Of a stretch of DNA of 64,000 bases, positions 47,781 through 60,296 are shown piece after piece. This DNA is from Lycorma delicatula (Eukaryota > Arthropoda > Insecta > Hemiptera > Fulgoridae). How positions within the stretch are numbered: the stretch's first letter is position 1; each line of letters opens with the position of its first letter. The notes under the pieces were generated by a model. The model was not told the DNA's origin. It ran no database searches and saw only the letters and a list, made by a program, of their open reading frames with translations. The stretch is from the NCBI RefSeq assembly GCF_047948215.1, contig NC_134462.1:117982437-118046436 (forward strand), written 5' to 3'. The position numbers and the translations under genes were made by a program.

Positions 47781-49910
47781 TTAACCCTAGACCACTACTT
47801 TATGTAAAATTTACGTGTACGGGCGATGATCAGGAGGGTGGGGAGTATTGCAATTACACATTAATTTATTATTGAGGGTGATCTCATCACCCTCCAAGGT
47901 ATGGTTTGGCGGGTTAGTATTCTGTACTGTTTCAATATTTTAAGTGCCTGATGCTGCTATTTGTATTTTTTCATCAATTTGTCCTAAAAGAAGGAATGTA
48001 AAACTTACATACAGTTACTAATTAAGGTGTTTTAGTGTACTTATTATTTACATAGAGATAGCACTGCACAGGTCGTACATCATTTTTACGTAGAATTATT
48101 ATTAACGTATAATCTAGTAAAAGTTTTTCTATTTTTATGCCAGTCAAAATGGAGAAAACTTATTATGACCTGGAAGAAGTTCTTCAGTTAATAAAAGAAC
48201 TATCTGATGTGGAGGAGGAAGGTGTGGAAAACATCCTTGAAGTAGAAGCCTGATGATGACTCGGACAAGAATCCTGACTACCTAACAAACAAAAAGGAAT
48301 TAAAAGATCAAGTTGAGATGGAAATTAAAAACGTTGAATGTGACCCTGTCCAAAATAGAAAAAATTCAAAAGTGAACCAAAATTACAGTATGTTTCAAAT
48401 GATTTATTGGTGACTCTAAATAATGATGAACTTATTGAAAAAAGCAGCTACGTACGGAAGACAAACAGTGTCCCTTGGAGGAGCAAAACCAAGAAACAAA
48501 ATATTATTTATAGACGACCTGGACTAAACTCTCTAGCTAAAAATGCTGTGGAGCCAAAAGAGTGCTTCAAGCTTTTTTTAAATGATAAAATAAATGGATA
48601 CAGTTGTTCTCCATATAAACAAAGAAATTAGTTTACAAAGAAGTTGGAAGACTATAAGTTTGGAAGAAATAGATGTACTAATTGGATTTCTCATTTTATC
48701 TGTGGCTCTGAAAGACAACCACCTGACAACAGATACAAGTATATTGTTTCTAGATTCTTATAATTCAGGACACTATAAGTCAACAATGTCCAAAATGAGG
48801 TTCAACTTTTTGATAAACTGTTTTCAATTCGATGACAAGAGATTGAGGCCAGAGATACAATCACTTACAAAACTCACACCTATTTCTCATATATGGAATA
48901 TCTTTACAAATACTTTTTGCCAGTCATACACACCAGGCTTATACCTAATAATAGATGACAGTTTGAGGGATTCTGAGGGCGTTGTCCGTTTTGATTGCAT
49001 ATTACGAAAAAACTGAACAGATATGGCATTAAACTCATTATCATGTGTGACAATTCAACAAATATGTCATTGATGCAATTCCATATCTCGGCAAAGGAAC
49101 CTTCTGGAATTCCAGTGGCAGATTGCTTTGTTGAAAAGTTGACAGAATGTGTAAATGGGAGTCATCGTAACATAACTCTTGACAATTGGTTCAAAAGCTT
49201 GTCGCTTGCCCACAAACAGTTACAAGATTAACTCACAATAATTGGCATCATAAAAAAGAACAAAAGAAAGCTGCCCAATGAACTTATTAATCCAACATAT
49301 GGTCACAGAAAAGTTGGAAGTATAGTGTTTCTTTTTGACAAAAACCTCCCAGTGCTCTCTTATAAACTAATAGAGGGAAAGCTTGTGACATGTATTTCAA
49401 CAGCTCATGACAAAGGAATCACTGACAGCACCTCAAAAAAGCCAGACATAATACTCATTTAAAATAGTACTAAAGGACGTGTCGACTCATTAGACCAGAT
49501 GTGCCAGAACATGTGTTGTAATAGAAAAACGAGAAGATGTGTTTTTTATAACATGTTTAACATGGCATGTGTCAACTCCTTTCTGATTTATTATCATAAC
49601 CAATACAAGAACCAAAGAAAACCGCTTAGCAGATTAAAATTCAATCTGGAATTGCATGATCAACAAACTACTCCAAGGCAGAAAGATCGGCTTAGTTGTT
49701 CAGGACTCTCTGGAGAATTACGAATATCAATAAGTAAAATCTGTCATGAAAACATCACAGAATCAAAGAGTGTTGAATAAAAAGGGAAAAGAACTTATTA
49801 CTCAATTTGCTCTTACGAGAAGAAAAGAATGATGCAGACGTACTGTGTATTACGTAAAAAACCTACACTTGGGGAACACCAAAAGAACTCATGCATAACC
49901 TGTCTGTAAA
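47781..49910 (+). mobile_element. piggyBac-type DNA transposon, decayed
   Basis: The left end is TTAA (47781-47784) followed directly by CCCTAGACCACTACTTTATG, the TTAA target and CCCTAG-type terminus expected for piggyBac elements. About 90 bases in is a perfect 9-bp hairpin GAGGGTGAT-CTC-ATCACCCTC (47874-47894), preceded by GGAGGGTGGGGAG. The transposase remnant follows. No matching CTAGGGTTAA was found downstream, so the right end is lost or mutated; 49910 marks only the end of coding sequence. Confidence 0.85.
48149..49908 (+). pseudogene. piggyBac transposase, full length but broken
   Basis: Plus strand, at least six frame breaks. Start MEKTYYDLEEVLQLIKEL, acidic N-terminus (PDDDSDKNPDY), then EIDVLIGFLILSVALKDN, SILFLDSYNSGHYKSTMSKMRF (quoted in part), FDDKRLRPE, and the three catalytic Asp blocks: YLIIDDSLRD, ITLDNWFKSL and GRVDSLDQM, all with Asp retained. 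Next comes NRKTRRC..FYNMFNMACVNSF, and a C-terminal Cys-rich domain CSYEKK...TYCVLRKKPTLGEHQKNSCITC in which some zinc-binding Cys are replaced. piggyBac enzymes excise precisely at TTAA. Breaks include a frameshift at about 49005 between DCILRK and NRYGIKLIIMC. Order and length fit a complete gene that decayed after insertion. Confidence 0.92.
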
Positions 49911-51845
49911 TAATATCAAATGTTTATTCATTAATATATTGTAAAAGTTTTATATAATTGACAATGTTTAAGAATGTTTAACAACAAGAACTAAAATGTT
50001 TTGTTTAAAAAGTGTGTTATGTAAAATGTCATGCTGGTTTTTAATTTAGATACTTTTATATTTTTTCTCATCTTTTATTATTGAATAAATATTATAAAAC
50101 ATCATTAATTAATTATGATATCCTAATCATAATATCATTAATAATTGTATAACTAATATACCTAAATGTCAACTTAAACTTCTTTTTTAGAATTTGTATT
50201 ACATTCATTCTGGTTCAGTTTCATAATTCAACTCCTGAAAGGTATGATAATGTCAGTTATCAATAACATTCAATAAAGTAGATTTTTTTTAATGAGATGT
50301 GCAGGCATCGATTGCTGTAATCACTTAGCCCGAATAGAAATATTTAGCACATGAAAAATGCCATAAATATTGTAATACTACAGTGACAGCATTTTTCTAC
50401 CACTATGTGATGTGTTAAATATCATTTTAATTACTAATGTTTAGTTACCAAATGCTTCTGGCTTAACTAGTTTGTCTGATTACGTTATATTCATATAACC
50501 TTTTAACTACTTCATACTTTAAAGTTCAGTAAGCGAGTTAGATATATTGCAAATGGTTTGAACACCTTTTAATCCACTAGAGTTTACTAAATGATATTAG
50601 TTGAACAGTGATCCAAAAAACCAAAATGAATAATTTCTAATCATTATCTGTTTAGAATAATTTAAATTATTCATCACTCACTTTAACTACTATTTTGAAT
50701 TTTAGGGATAAACATTTTTTTAAAATTACTTCTTTTGAAATACATTTTCTTAATAACAAATTAATTTTTAACTTGGGAAAAACACTAACCCTAATGTAGG
50801 CTGAATGTAAAATCTTTGGGTTGAAAGACAGATGTTACCATTTTGTCATGAAGGCCAGCATAAGAATAAATAAATTACTGTTATTTTCTGTGTTGATATA
50901 CATCTTCTTCTTTTGATCTCTAGCGTTGTTTGGATTGGATCAACTACTAAGCCTGTATGTTGCTGTGGGTGCCAATGGTTTTCTAGTTTTACAAGATGCT
51001 TCCATCACATGGAAGCATCTAATGGACCTAATGGCAATGATTATTTACAAGACTAACCTTGATAAAAGATATGTATAAATTTAAAGGTTAAAAACTAATA
51101 TTCAGTGGTAGAGGAATAACTTAGTGATACATCTTTCTTAAAAAAAAGATTTTGATGATACTGCAGTATACTCATCATGCATATTTTTAAATCAAGAGGT
51201 GTTTCATATTATGGAGACATATAAAAGACAACATAAACTTTTCAAGACTACTGAAGTATTATAGTAAAACAGATTTTTGAAAATTAAATATTTTACACTG
51301 TATTTGAACTTTTACTTCAGCAATAATCATTTATTTTTTTGTGATATTTTTTTCTATTACGTGAAATAATTAAATAAACAGATGAAATTTTATATTTAGA
51401 TTAAATAATTTACATAACCAAAGAACCGTTAATCATATATATCATCATAGTGAAAAAAAAGAAAAATCAAAATTTTTAATCAGAAATTTCTTTAACCTAC
51501 ATTAAACGAAATTTAATTAATTAAATTAGATCCATTAAAATGTTGAAACGAAGGTAGTTTGAATCATGTATGTGCTGCTATCTACCCGCAATACATCAAA
51601 CTACTACTACCTTTAATGAATTTTGAAGTACAGTTTTAAAATTAATCTACTTTTAATCCGTTTTATACAATCAAGTTTATTTTATTTGTTTGTAAGAATC
51701 ATTAAAATAAATATATTTCATAAGAAAAATATTTAATTAAATAAACTATTAGACCACATAATGGGGTCCATTGTAGTATTTTATTTCTGTTTGATTTTTA
51801 AAATTTGATAGAATGAAAACAAAATTTCCTTTGATTTTACACCCC
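49911..51845. other. AT-rich stretch with one perfect hairpin
   Basis: No gene supported. A perfect 12-bp stem with 3-base loop, AGATGCTTCCAT-CAC-ATGGAAGCATCT, lies at 50994-51020. Confidence 0.6.
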
Positions 51846-51898
51846 CTACACACACACACACACACACACACGCATACATACGAGTATATATATATATG
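51846..51898. repeat. (CA)n then (TA)n microsatellite
   Basis: CA run of about 25 bases, then CATACATACGAG, then TA dinucleotides. Confidence 0.95.
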
Positions 51899-52078
51899 GT
51901 AAAAATTTTTAAATTGCTAAATGAGGTAGAGTAAATAATAATATTGTAGTTGTATTAACCTTTAATAAAGAAAATTATTTTATATTATGAAAAAAAAAGG
52001 TTAATAATATATTAAAACTCACTCATTGGCTAATTTGTATTAATATTCCAGTCACTTTGATCGTTTTTATGTATTTAA

Positions 52079-53171
52079 TACAGGGTGTAAAAAAGAATAT
52101 CAGGATTTTAAAGCAACTGAATATCTCTCAACTTTGAGTTACAGTAATGAGTCACAATCAAAATAAAAGTAGTTTTTCCTTACAAATCTTCAATTTTAAT
52201 AATTTTTGTCATGTGACACATCCAACCAATAGGAGAGTTCATTCCATACTTTAACCAACATGTTTGAAGTAATGGTACAGTATAATGTTTGAAGTAATAG
52301 TACAGCTGCTTCAGTATTGTGCCTCAAACAGGTTAGTGGGTAGCAGAGGAACATACACAAGAATCTTTAAAAAATCCCAACGGAAAAATAACATGGGGTC
52401 AGGTCGAGTGATTTTGGAGGCCACTGCAAACCAGCTCTGTCATTGGATCCACACCTACTAATGATCACACTGACACTGACACACACTGACACTGATCTAA
52501 TGGAGGGGAAAAGTCATTCAACCTACAGAGTTATGCCAGTGAGAAGTTGCATAATCTTACTGTAAAATAAAATTCTCTAGTCCATCTTGTAGTTGAGAAA
52601 GAGCCAAATATGTAGCATATCCAAATAGGCAACACGTCATGCTTGCTTCTGCAACAAAAAATGGCCTGAAAACTTACCACTGGGATATTGCAAATAGAAA
52701 ACATTACTTTTGTGGAGTCCATTGTACATTGTAAAAATTCATGATTATTTTTTGTTATGGACATTATGTGTGTTAACTTTTTCACTAAGATGAAATTTTG
52801 ATTTGTCACTAAACACTATTTGATCAAGGAAGTTATTGTCTTCCCCAATATTTTGATTGTAAATTTGGCAAGCACAGCCTATTCAGAAGGCTTAAAGCCT
52901 GTAACAGCTGTAAACAGTACGGATACATATGTGTTTCCTTAAAACAGTACACTATCATCACTGGCATTAATAGTTTGGGGATGGCCATCCTAACAGATTT
53001 ATTAGGACTATGCCAGAAAGACACCCTAATATTTCCAACATTTTCTGTGGACAATCTTACTTGTTCTGTATAAGAATACAAGATGACCTTTGAAACTATG
53101 TAAAGGAAAAATTCTTTTAACAGACAACCAGACTTTTTATACATTCTGGAAAAGTTCAGCAATATTGTCAA
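52079..53171 (-). pseudogene. DUF4817/mariner-like DDE transposase
   Basis: Minus strand, N- to C-terminus: RLSTENVGNIRVSFWHSPNK and VRMAIPKLL (second helix of the DNA-binding part), MYPYCLQLLQAL, FLDQIVFSDKSKFHLSEKVN (first DDE block with F-S-D-x-S-K-F), VAYLDMLHIWLFL, a decayed 'GAPPHWH' region, then KITRPDPMLFFRWDFLKILVYVPLLP, the remnant of the 'PRSPDLTPCDFFLWGYVK' block. The order matches the transposase family linked to DUF4817 in insects. The first HTH is missing at the right end, where LINE-A copy B follows. The left end ACAGGGTGTAAAAAAGAATA (about 52079) may be its terminal repeat. Stops and frameshifts throughout. Confidence 0.85.
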
Positions 53172-53205
53172 GTAAAATAAGTTGATAATATGTGTTAAGA
53201 ATTTC

Positions 53206-53216
53206 AGTATATTTAT
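53206..53216. repeat. Target-site duplication, left, LINE-A copy B
   Basis: AGTATATTTAT, identical to 56416-56426 on the other side of the element. Confidence 0.75.
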
Positions 53217-56200
53217 TTATTTATTTTTTTGTCTTCAGTCATTTTATTGGTTTGATACAGCTCTGCAAGATTCCCTAACTAGTGTCAGTCATTTCATTTC
53301 AGCATAACCCTTACATCCTATATCCCTGAGAATTTGTTTCACATATTCCAAACGCCTGCACAATTTTTCCCATCTACCTGTCCCTCCTATATCAAAGAGA
53401 CTGTTCCAGGATGCCTTAATATGTGGCCTATAAGTCTGGTTCTTCTTTTAACTAATTTTTCCAAATTCTTCTTTCTTCATCAATTTGCTGCAACACTTCT
53501 TCATTGGTCACTTTAACCATCAATCTGATTTTTAACATTATCCTATAGAAACACATTTCATAAGTTTCTAATATTTTCTTCTCGGGTATTCCTAATGTCC
53601 AAGTTTCACCTCAATACAAAGCTACACTTCAAACATATAATTTCAAAAATGTTCTCCTGTCATTTAAATGAATTTTTTTACGTAAACAAACTATATTTTT
53701 CACTGAAAGCTTGTTTTGCTTGTGCTATTCAGCATTTTATATCTTTCCTGCTTTATCCGTCTTTAGTAATTATGCAACCCAAATAACAGAATTCTTTACC
53801 TCCATAAACTTTTCTCTTCCTATTTTTATATTCAGTGGTCCATCTATATTATTTCTACTGCATTACATTACTTTCATTTTGTTCTTACTTTCATGTATTT
53901 CTTGCATAGAACTTCATCCATACCATTCATTGTTTCTTCCAAATCTTCTTTATTCTCAACTAGAATTATTACATCATCAGCAAATTATAGCATCTTTATC
54001 TTTTCACCTTGCACTGTTACTTCGGATCTAAATTGTTCTTTGACATCAATAACTACTAGTTCTATGTAAAGATTAAAAAGTAACATCTTTTTAGTGATAG
54101 TGAACATCTTTGTCAGATTCAAATTTTTTATTACGTCTTCTTTCCTATGTTCTTCGATTATTACTGCTGCAGTTTGGTTCCAGCAAATGTTAACAATTTT
54201 TCTTCTATCTCTATACTTGAACCCTAAATTTTTTAAAATGGTGAATATTTTACTCCAGTCTACATTATCAAATGTCTTTTCTAAGTCTATAAATGCCATG
54301 TATGTTGGTTTGTTTTTCTTTAATCTTCCTTCTACTAGCAAATGTTAACAATTTTTCTTCTATCTCTATACTTGAACCCTAAATTTTTTAAAATGGTGAA
54401 TATTTTACTCCAGTCTACATTATCAAATGTCTTTTCTAAGTCTATAAATGCCATGTATGTTGGTTTGTTTTTCTTTAATCTTCCTTCTACTATTAATCTG
54501 AGCACTAAAATTGCTTCCCTTGTCCCTATAAATTTGGTTTCCTTAAACCAAATTGTTCTTCTCTTAAGACTTCTTCCAGTCTCCTCTCAATTCTTCTGTA
54601 CAAAATTCTAGTTAAGATTTTTGATGCATGAGTAGTTAAGCTAATTGTTCTGTATTCTTCACGTGTATCTACTCCTGCTTTCTTTGGTATCATGACAATA
54701 ACACTCTTTTCAAGTCTGATGGAACTTCTTCTTTTTCGTGAATATTACACACTAGTTTGTATTATCTATCTATCGCTTCCTCACCTGCAGTGCACAATAA
54801 TTCTGTAGGTATTCTGTTTATCCCAGAAGCCTTTCTGTTATTCAAATCTTTTAATGCTCTGTTAAATTCAGATCTCAGTATTGTATTTCCCTTTTCATCC
54901 ATTTCAACTTCCTCTTCTTCCTCTATATCACCAGTTTCTAATTCATTTCCTCCGTATAACTCTTCAATTTATTCCACCCTCCTATCAGTCTTTTAAGTTG
55001 GTGTACTAAATTTTTTTAACACATTATTACATTTTCATTTATGTACAAAAAAATTCTCCTTTACTTTTCTATACGCTCTGTCTATTTTACCAATGATCAT
55101 TTCTCTTTCCACTTCTGAACACTTTTCTTTAATCCATTCTTCTTTTGCTAATTTGCACTTCCTGTTTATAGTATTTCTTAATTATCAATAGTTCCTTTTA
55201 CCTTCTTCACCACTAGCATTCTTATATTTTCTACACTCATCCATCAGCTGCAATATATCCTATGATATCCAAGGTTTTCTACCAGTCCTCTTTGTTCCGT
55301 CTAAGTTCGCTTCTGCTGATTTATGATTTTCCTTTTTTAACATTCTCCCATTCTTCTTCTACATTTTCTACCTCATCTTTTTTATTCCGATTTCTTGCAA
55401 CATCCTCCTCAAAAATCTTTACCTTCCTCAAAAAATCTTCCTCAAGCTTCTTTAAATTCCACCTACTCATCTGACACCTTTTCTTCAGGTTTTTAAACCC
55501 TAATCTACATTTCATTATTACTAAATTATGGTTGCTATCAGTTTTTGCTTCTGGGTTTGCTTTGCAGTTGACAACATGATTTCTAAATCTTTATTTAACC
55601 ATGATATAATCTACCTGATACCTTGCAGTAACACCTGGCTTTATCCATGTATATATTCTTGTATTATGATTTTTAAACTTTTATATGTTTAATTGCTTCA
55701 TCAATTTCTTCATATACACACTTTACCTCATCATCATTATGGGCATCTGTAGGCATGTAGATGTTAACAATCGTTGTTGGCTTATGTTTTGCTTTTATGC
55801 TTATTACAATGATTCTATCACTATGCATTTTGAAATACTTTACTCTCTTCTCTATCTTGTTCATTACAAAAAATTCTTCTGCCTGCCCTTTATTTGATGC
55901 TGAGTTAATTATTATAAAATCACCTGACCAAAAGTAATTTTCCTCTTCCCACGAAACCTCACTAATTCCTACTACATCTACATTTAACCTATCCATTTCC
56001 CTCTTTAAATTTTCTAACCTGCCATTGTACGCTTTGACTCATAGAATGTTATTTTTTAATTTTCTGCGACCCCTTCCTTAGAAGTCCCCATCCTACCAAT
56101 GAAGACACCTCCATCTTTGTTACATGAAAATGCAGAGAGCTACATTTTTTGGAAAAAAAACAGCTGTAGTTTTCAATTGCTTTCAGCTGCACAGCAATCA

Positions 56201-56415
56201 AAAGATTGAGTGATGTTGATATGGCCATTTAAGTCCTCCTGACCTACGCCTTTAACAACTACTGAAAGAGTTGTTGCCCTCTTTCAGGAATCATTCCTTA
56301 ATCTGACTCTCAACAGATACCTCTCTGATATGGTTGCGCCTTCAGTCCAGCTACTCTCTATCTCTGAGCAGTCAAGCAACCTCACCATCAGCAAGGTCTC
56401 ATGATTCATAGAGGG
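53217..56415 (-). mobile_element. LINE-A copy B, near full-length non-LTR retrotransposon
   Basis: Minus-strand copy of about 3.2 kb, related along its length to copy A at 32.77-36.04 kb. In sense order: leader (56415-56000), endonuclease with MDRLNVDVVGISEVSWEEE and TIVNIYMPTDAH (55996-55673), a linker, RT with MAFIDLEKTFDNVDWSKIF (54341-53985) including KIKML, stop, FADDVII at about 53985-53960, C-terminal domain (53600-53350), and an A-rich tail (T-rich at 53217-53230). Flanking 11-bp duplications and a 5' end shared with copy A indicate an essentially full-length insertion. Motif A Asp and FADD are retained but stops and frameshifts inactivate it. An internal 155-bp tandem duplication lies in the RT. 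Confidence 0.87.
54184..54493. repeat. Perfect 155-bp tandem duplication
   Basis: Unit 1 (54184-54338) and unit 2 (54339-54493) are base-for-base the same as read, starting CAAATGTTAACAATTTTTC and ending CTTCTACTA. It duplicates the part of the LINE-A RT encoding FIDLEKTFDNVDW. Confidence 0.93.
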
Positions 56416-56426
56416 AGTATATTTAT
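56416..56426. repeat. Target-site duplication, right, LINE-A copy B
   Basis: AGTATATTTAT, identical to 53206-53216. Confidence 0.75.
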
Positions 56427-56805
56427 AAATATTTTTTTAAGATGATGAAGTTATGATTTTCTAAAAAAAGGAAGTTAATAAATTAAGAAGAGTAACAAAA
56501 AAGTAAAGGAAAGGTGGTATGCACACAAATGCTCAGATATAGAAGATTTAGAAGGATAAGAACAGTATGAATTCATATGAAACAAAAATATAAACATATA
56601 TATATATATATATATCATGATACATATGTAACATAATTATATATATATATATATAGATTCCATGATATACCTTCATACATAAAGGTATATGAGGAGGAAT
56701 ATCTGAATAAACTACAAGCAGAAATGGCAAAATATTATATTAGAAGAAGACATAGTTAAAAGGTAGAAAGAGTACATGAAGGGACCAATCTAATATGAAA
56801 GATAA
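56427..56805. other. AT-rich stretch with AT microsatellites
   Basis: AT dinucleotide arrays at about 56597-56616 and 56639-56656. No supported gene. Confidence 0.55.
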
Positions 56806-56809
56806 TATA

Positions 56810-58800
56810 TCTCTCCTCAGTTGTTATCAATCTGTAGACTAGTTTTCAATGAGTTTTAAACTCTCTTGAACCATTATCATTAGTTGTTTGTAGGTTGGGC
56901 AATTCATACTATCCATGGTCTGTCTTATGTACTCCAGCCTACCATTTTTTCTATGGTTTTCCTGTCAATTATTTCCTCTATATTCTGTACAGGACCCCCT
57001 CATGTCTTAGTATATGTCAATTAGTGAGTGTCTTATTTTTGTTTAAATAATAAATGTGAAGAATAATGTTTCATATATAATTATTTTTTAAAGGGGGAGG
57101 TAGAATGTTTGTTTAGGTATGACTGATTCATTCAGACCATCTGTCCATAGAATTTTAGGTTTTTTTCTTATTGTTACTTTTAGGTCTTTAATTTTATCAT
57201 ATATCTCTTTATTGGTCCAATGATATATCCTGTCTGTAGCTTTCATGTGTTCCTTTTGAACCATAAATCCTTCTTTCTATTTTCAGATTTTCTATTTCAG
57301 TTATATTTGCAGTTTCCATGGCATACAAGATGACCAGTCTTACAAATGAGCTATAATACTTTGATTTAGCATTTATAGAAAGGTTCTGTTTATTTTAAAT
57401 AATTTTTCTGTAACAGCTTAGCAGTTCTAATTAATGTTTTTTGTCTCAATCACTAGTTTATCTGCTTTGTTTCTACTAATTATTTTTCCTACATATTTTA
57501 AATGGTGATTTTTCAGCTATTTCTTTTAATTGGTTAGTTTGGTTGATTGATTCTTATTCTGATTCTGCAAACAGTGCCAGGTAGTCATTTAATCTTGACG
57601 TTCTAGTTCTTTGTTCCTATTTTTGCGATCGAGTCATTATTTTCCCACAAAGTTTTCATGACTTCCCAAAAACCAAGATGAAAAGCAATGGTAAATGACC
57701 ATCTCTTTGTCTTAGTCCTGTTTTTATTTGGAATAGTTTGCTGAGTTCACCAAGAAACTTGACTTAAGATACAGTTTTGGTTAAACTGAGTTTAATTAGA
57801 TTTATGGTTTTTTGGTCAATTTTGTATTCCTTTAATGTGTCAAATATTCATTCTCTTTCTACTGAATAGAGCTTTTTGAAAATCAATGAATGAAATAAAG
57901 GTGTCTTTTGTAATATTTAATATCATTTTTAGACTGAAAATTTGTTCTGTACAAGATCTATTTTTTCTGAATCCAGCTAGATATTTTCCCAGCTTTGAGT
58001 CGATCTGTGGTTTTAGTCTGTTAAGAATCAGTTAGAAAAATATTTTATATGAAATAAGTAATAGTAAGATTCCTCTACCTCTTTTATTTAATGGGTGTAC
58101 TAATGCCACAAGCCAGTTATCTGTCCAAATTTTCTGCCTGAGGAGTTTAGTTGTTTCTGTTACGAATTTCTAGTCTGCAAGCTCATATAATTTTGCAATT
58201 ATACCATCCTCACCTAATGCTTTGTTGATTTGGAGTGAGCTTAATATGTTTTTGAGTTACATTTTTAATTTTTTCCTTGTGTAGTGGATTAAAGTCAAAA
58301 TTCTGTGTTGTGAAACTTAAGGCCAGTTTTTATTAGGTTTTTCAAAACATTCAGCCACGATCTCACATTCCTTGTAGTTCAAGGACATTATGTTGGTTTC
58401 TCTTTAAAACTTAAAATGTGGAGCAGAGTAATTATTACTGATTTTTATTCTTAAATGAACTGTAAAATAGTCTTGTATAGTTTTTCTTGAAGTTTTCTCC
58501 CACTTCCATTATTTGTTGTTTCATGTGTTTTCTCCTAATTTTCCTTAATGTTTGGTTTGCTATTTTTCTTAATTTTTGGAAGTTTTCTGATTTTTCTTAA
58601 GTTTTGTTTGCATTCCATTTTATCCAGAATAGAAGGCTTTCTTCAATTACATTTTCACATTCTCCAATCCCTTCAAGTATGTTTTTGTGAATGTTTTACA
58701 GTGCAATTTCTTCGGCAAGTCTAATTAAATTTTAAGTGACATCGTTCCACTTTTTAGGTGTGTTTAGTTTATTTTGAAATTCTGTTTTCTTTTCATTTAA
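56810..58800 (-). pseudogene. Non-LTR LINE (type D group), RT-bearing decayed copy
   Basis: Minus strand, sense order from the right: a Lys-rich linker, pre-RT block near 58200 with a 'GEDGI.AELI.Y' remnant, NRLKPQIDSKLGE-like sequence around 58000, FISFIDFQKALFS (motif A, FIDF; about 57880), KTGLRQRDGHLPLLF (about 57720; usual G-L-R-Q-G-D with the Gly changed to Arg), LNDYLALFAESE (decayed 'FADDLALLAE', about 57590), NISINAKSKYYSSFVRLVILYAMETANI (about 57360; quoted in parts), and a C-terminus toward 56850. The block order matches the fragments at 22.8-23.7 kb and 32.5/36.1 kb. No tail or target duplication identified. Many stops. Confidence 0.72.
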
Positions 58801-59485
58801 AAGTGATTGTTTATTATAAATAAACAAATTATCTTTTCAAATAAAAAAGAGGAGGTTTCAGGTATTTAAAAAAAAAAAATGTATTTTTAATAGATATAAA
58901 TTTATTTGTGAAACCAATCTCATTTCTCTCATATTTTTCTGTTAATACTACTTCATAACTGTTACAATTCCAGAGTGTTTTTTTATCACTTCCACTAGTT
59001 ATTTTCATAGTCTTTTCAAGAAGTACTTTTTTATTTTCGTAGTTTTTTCAGTGGTAGCATTACAAGCCTTATTATTCCTCAGAAAAGTTACAATCATTTG
59101 AATTATTCTAAATTATTCATTTCATCTCCATCTACTCTCACTCATAATTGTTTACAAAGTTATTTTCTACATTCTACGTCAGTTTTCATTTTAGAAGTAT
59201 TACTATTACATTAAATAACATAATATTTCAGCCAATGAAAGTCTCAACCTTGTTATCCACTTATTTCATTTTTAATAAATAACTTAATGATCTAAAACTT
59301 AATGAAACTTAACTTAATGATCTTGAATAATTAATTTAGAATAAGTGTAAAAATTTCCTTTTAAAAAATATTGATACCTCGTCAATGAGTTTTTAAATGA
59401 TTCACTTAAGTACAAATGTAAATATTTTTACATTTGTTATTTTTTTTAAATTATTATTTTTTGTATATTAATATTTATTATTAAC
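58801..59485. other. AT-rich non-coding stretch
   Basis: No feature supported except short A/T runs. Confidence 0.55.
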
Positions 59486-60296
59486 ACAACTAGCCAAAAA
59501 GGAGTGTAATGCCTTTAGGGTGTATGTATGTACATTTGTTCCTCCATAGCAGCTCAACAGCCGAACCAATTTAGATTTATGACTCTGTGTTGGAATCCTT
59601 ATCTTTCCTGGAGTGTCATAGGCAATGCAAATATTACATATATATATATAATATGTGTTTGTATATATACATAAAAAAAATATGTAGTAGTGGAGATATT
59701 AACCAGTTGAAGCACAAACTTTAATAAATTGAATTAATGAACTGTGAGCCTCTAATCACTGTATTAGGTGGATTTGAACTGAATGATTCAAATCAATCGA
59801 ATGAATAGTATTACAAAAGTAATTGAATTAAATTTGCGTTAAATAAAATAAAATAGTATTAGATAATTTAAAAAATTGAGGCTAAAGTAGTGAGGTGATG
59901 TGAGCACCTTATGCGAGACTAGACTAATTATCACCATCAACTGGCAAAAGACAGGGTGCCCCTGGGCGCTGTTTTGGGAGGTACAATGAGGTGCTCTTAT
60001 AATATCTCTGCAAACAATTGTCCAATTTTCAAAATTCAAATGGGGTATTTGTTAGTAGGTTGAAGGCTAACTTTTGCACGGATCAGGTACTCCCTCTATC
60101 TAACAGATCACGGTTATTCGTAAATGTTATTATATCTTTGCAACCAATCTTCTGATTTTCAAAATTCAGATGGAGTATTAACTAGTATAATACAAAATCA
60201 CAATAGAACCAAATCGGAACAAAAATTAACTGATATATTCAGAAAAATCGACTTGCTTGCACAATGCTGAGACCATCTTGAGCCAGGTGGGGTCCC
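59486..60296. other. Probable transposon-derived non-coding region
   Basis: Contains GCAGCTCAACAGCCGAACCA (about 59551-59570), of a type seen in insect transposon flanks, and two related ~50-base segments, TTTTCAAAATTCAAATGGGG at about 60025 and ATTTTCAAAATTCAGATGGA at about 60153, each preceded by a CT(C)TGCAA..AAT motif. It leads into the helicase fragment, so may be part of the same element. Confidence 0.4.

Noticed and set aside
49911..50790. Right end of the piggyBac element (CTAGGGTTAA)
   Set aside because: Only weak partial matches such as TTTTAGGGATAAA (about 50701) and ACTAACCCTAA (about 50786) were seen, in the wrong context or orientation, so no right end is called.
54094..54611. 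Two plus-strand frames that share a repeated peptide (LTIFLLSLYLNPKFFKMV)
   Set aside because: The peptide repeat is the antisense translation of the 155-bp tandem duplication in LINE-A; not a repeat protein.
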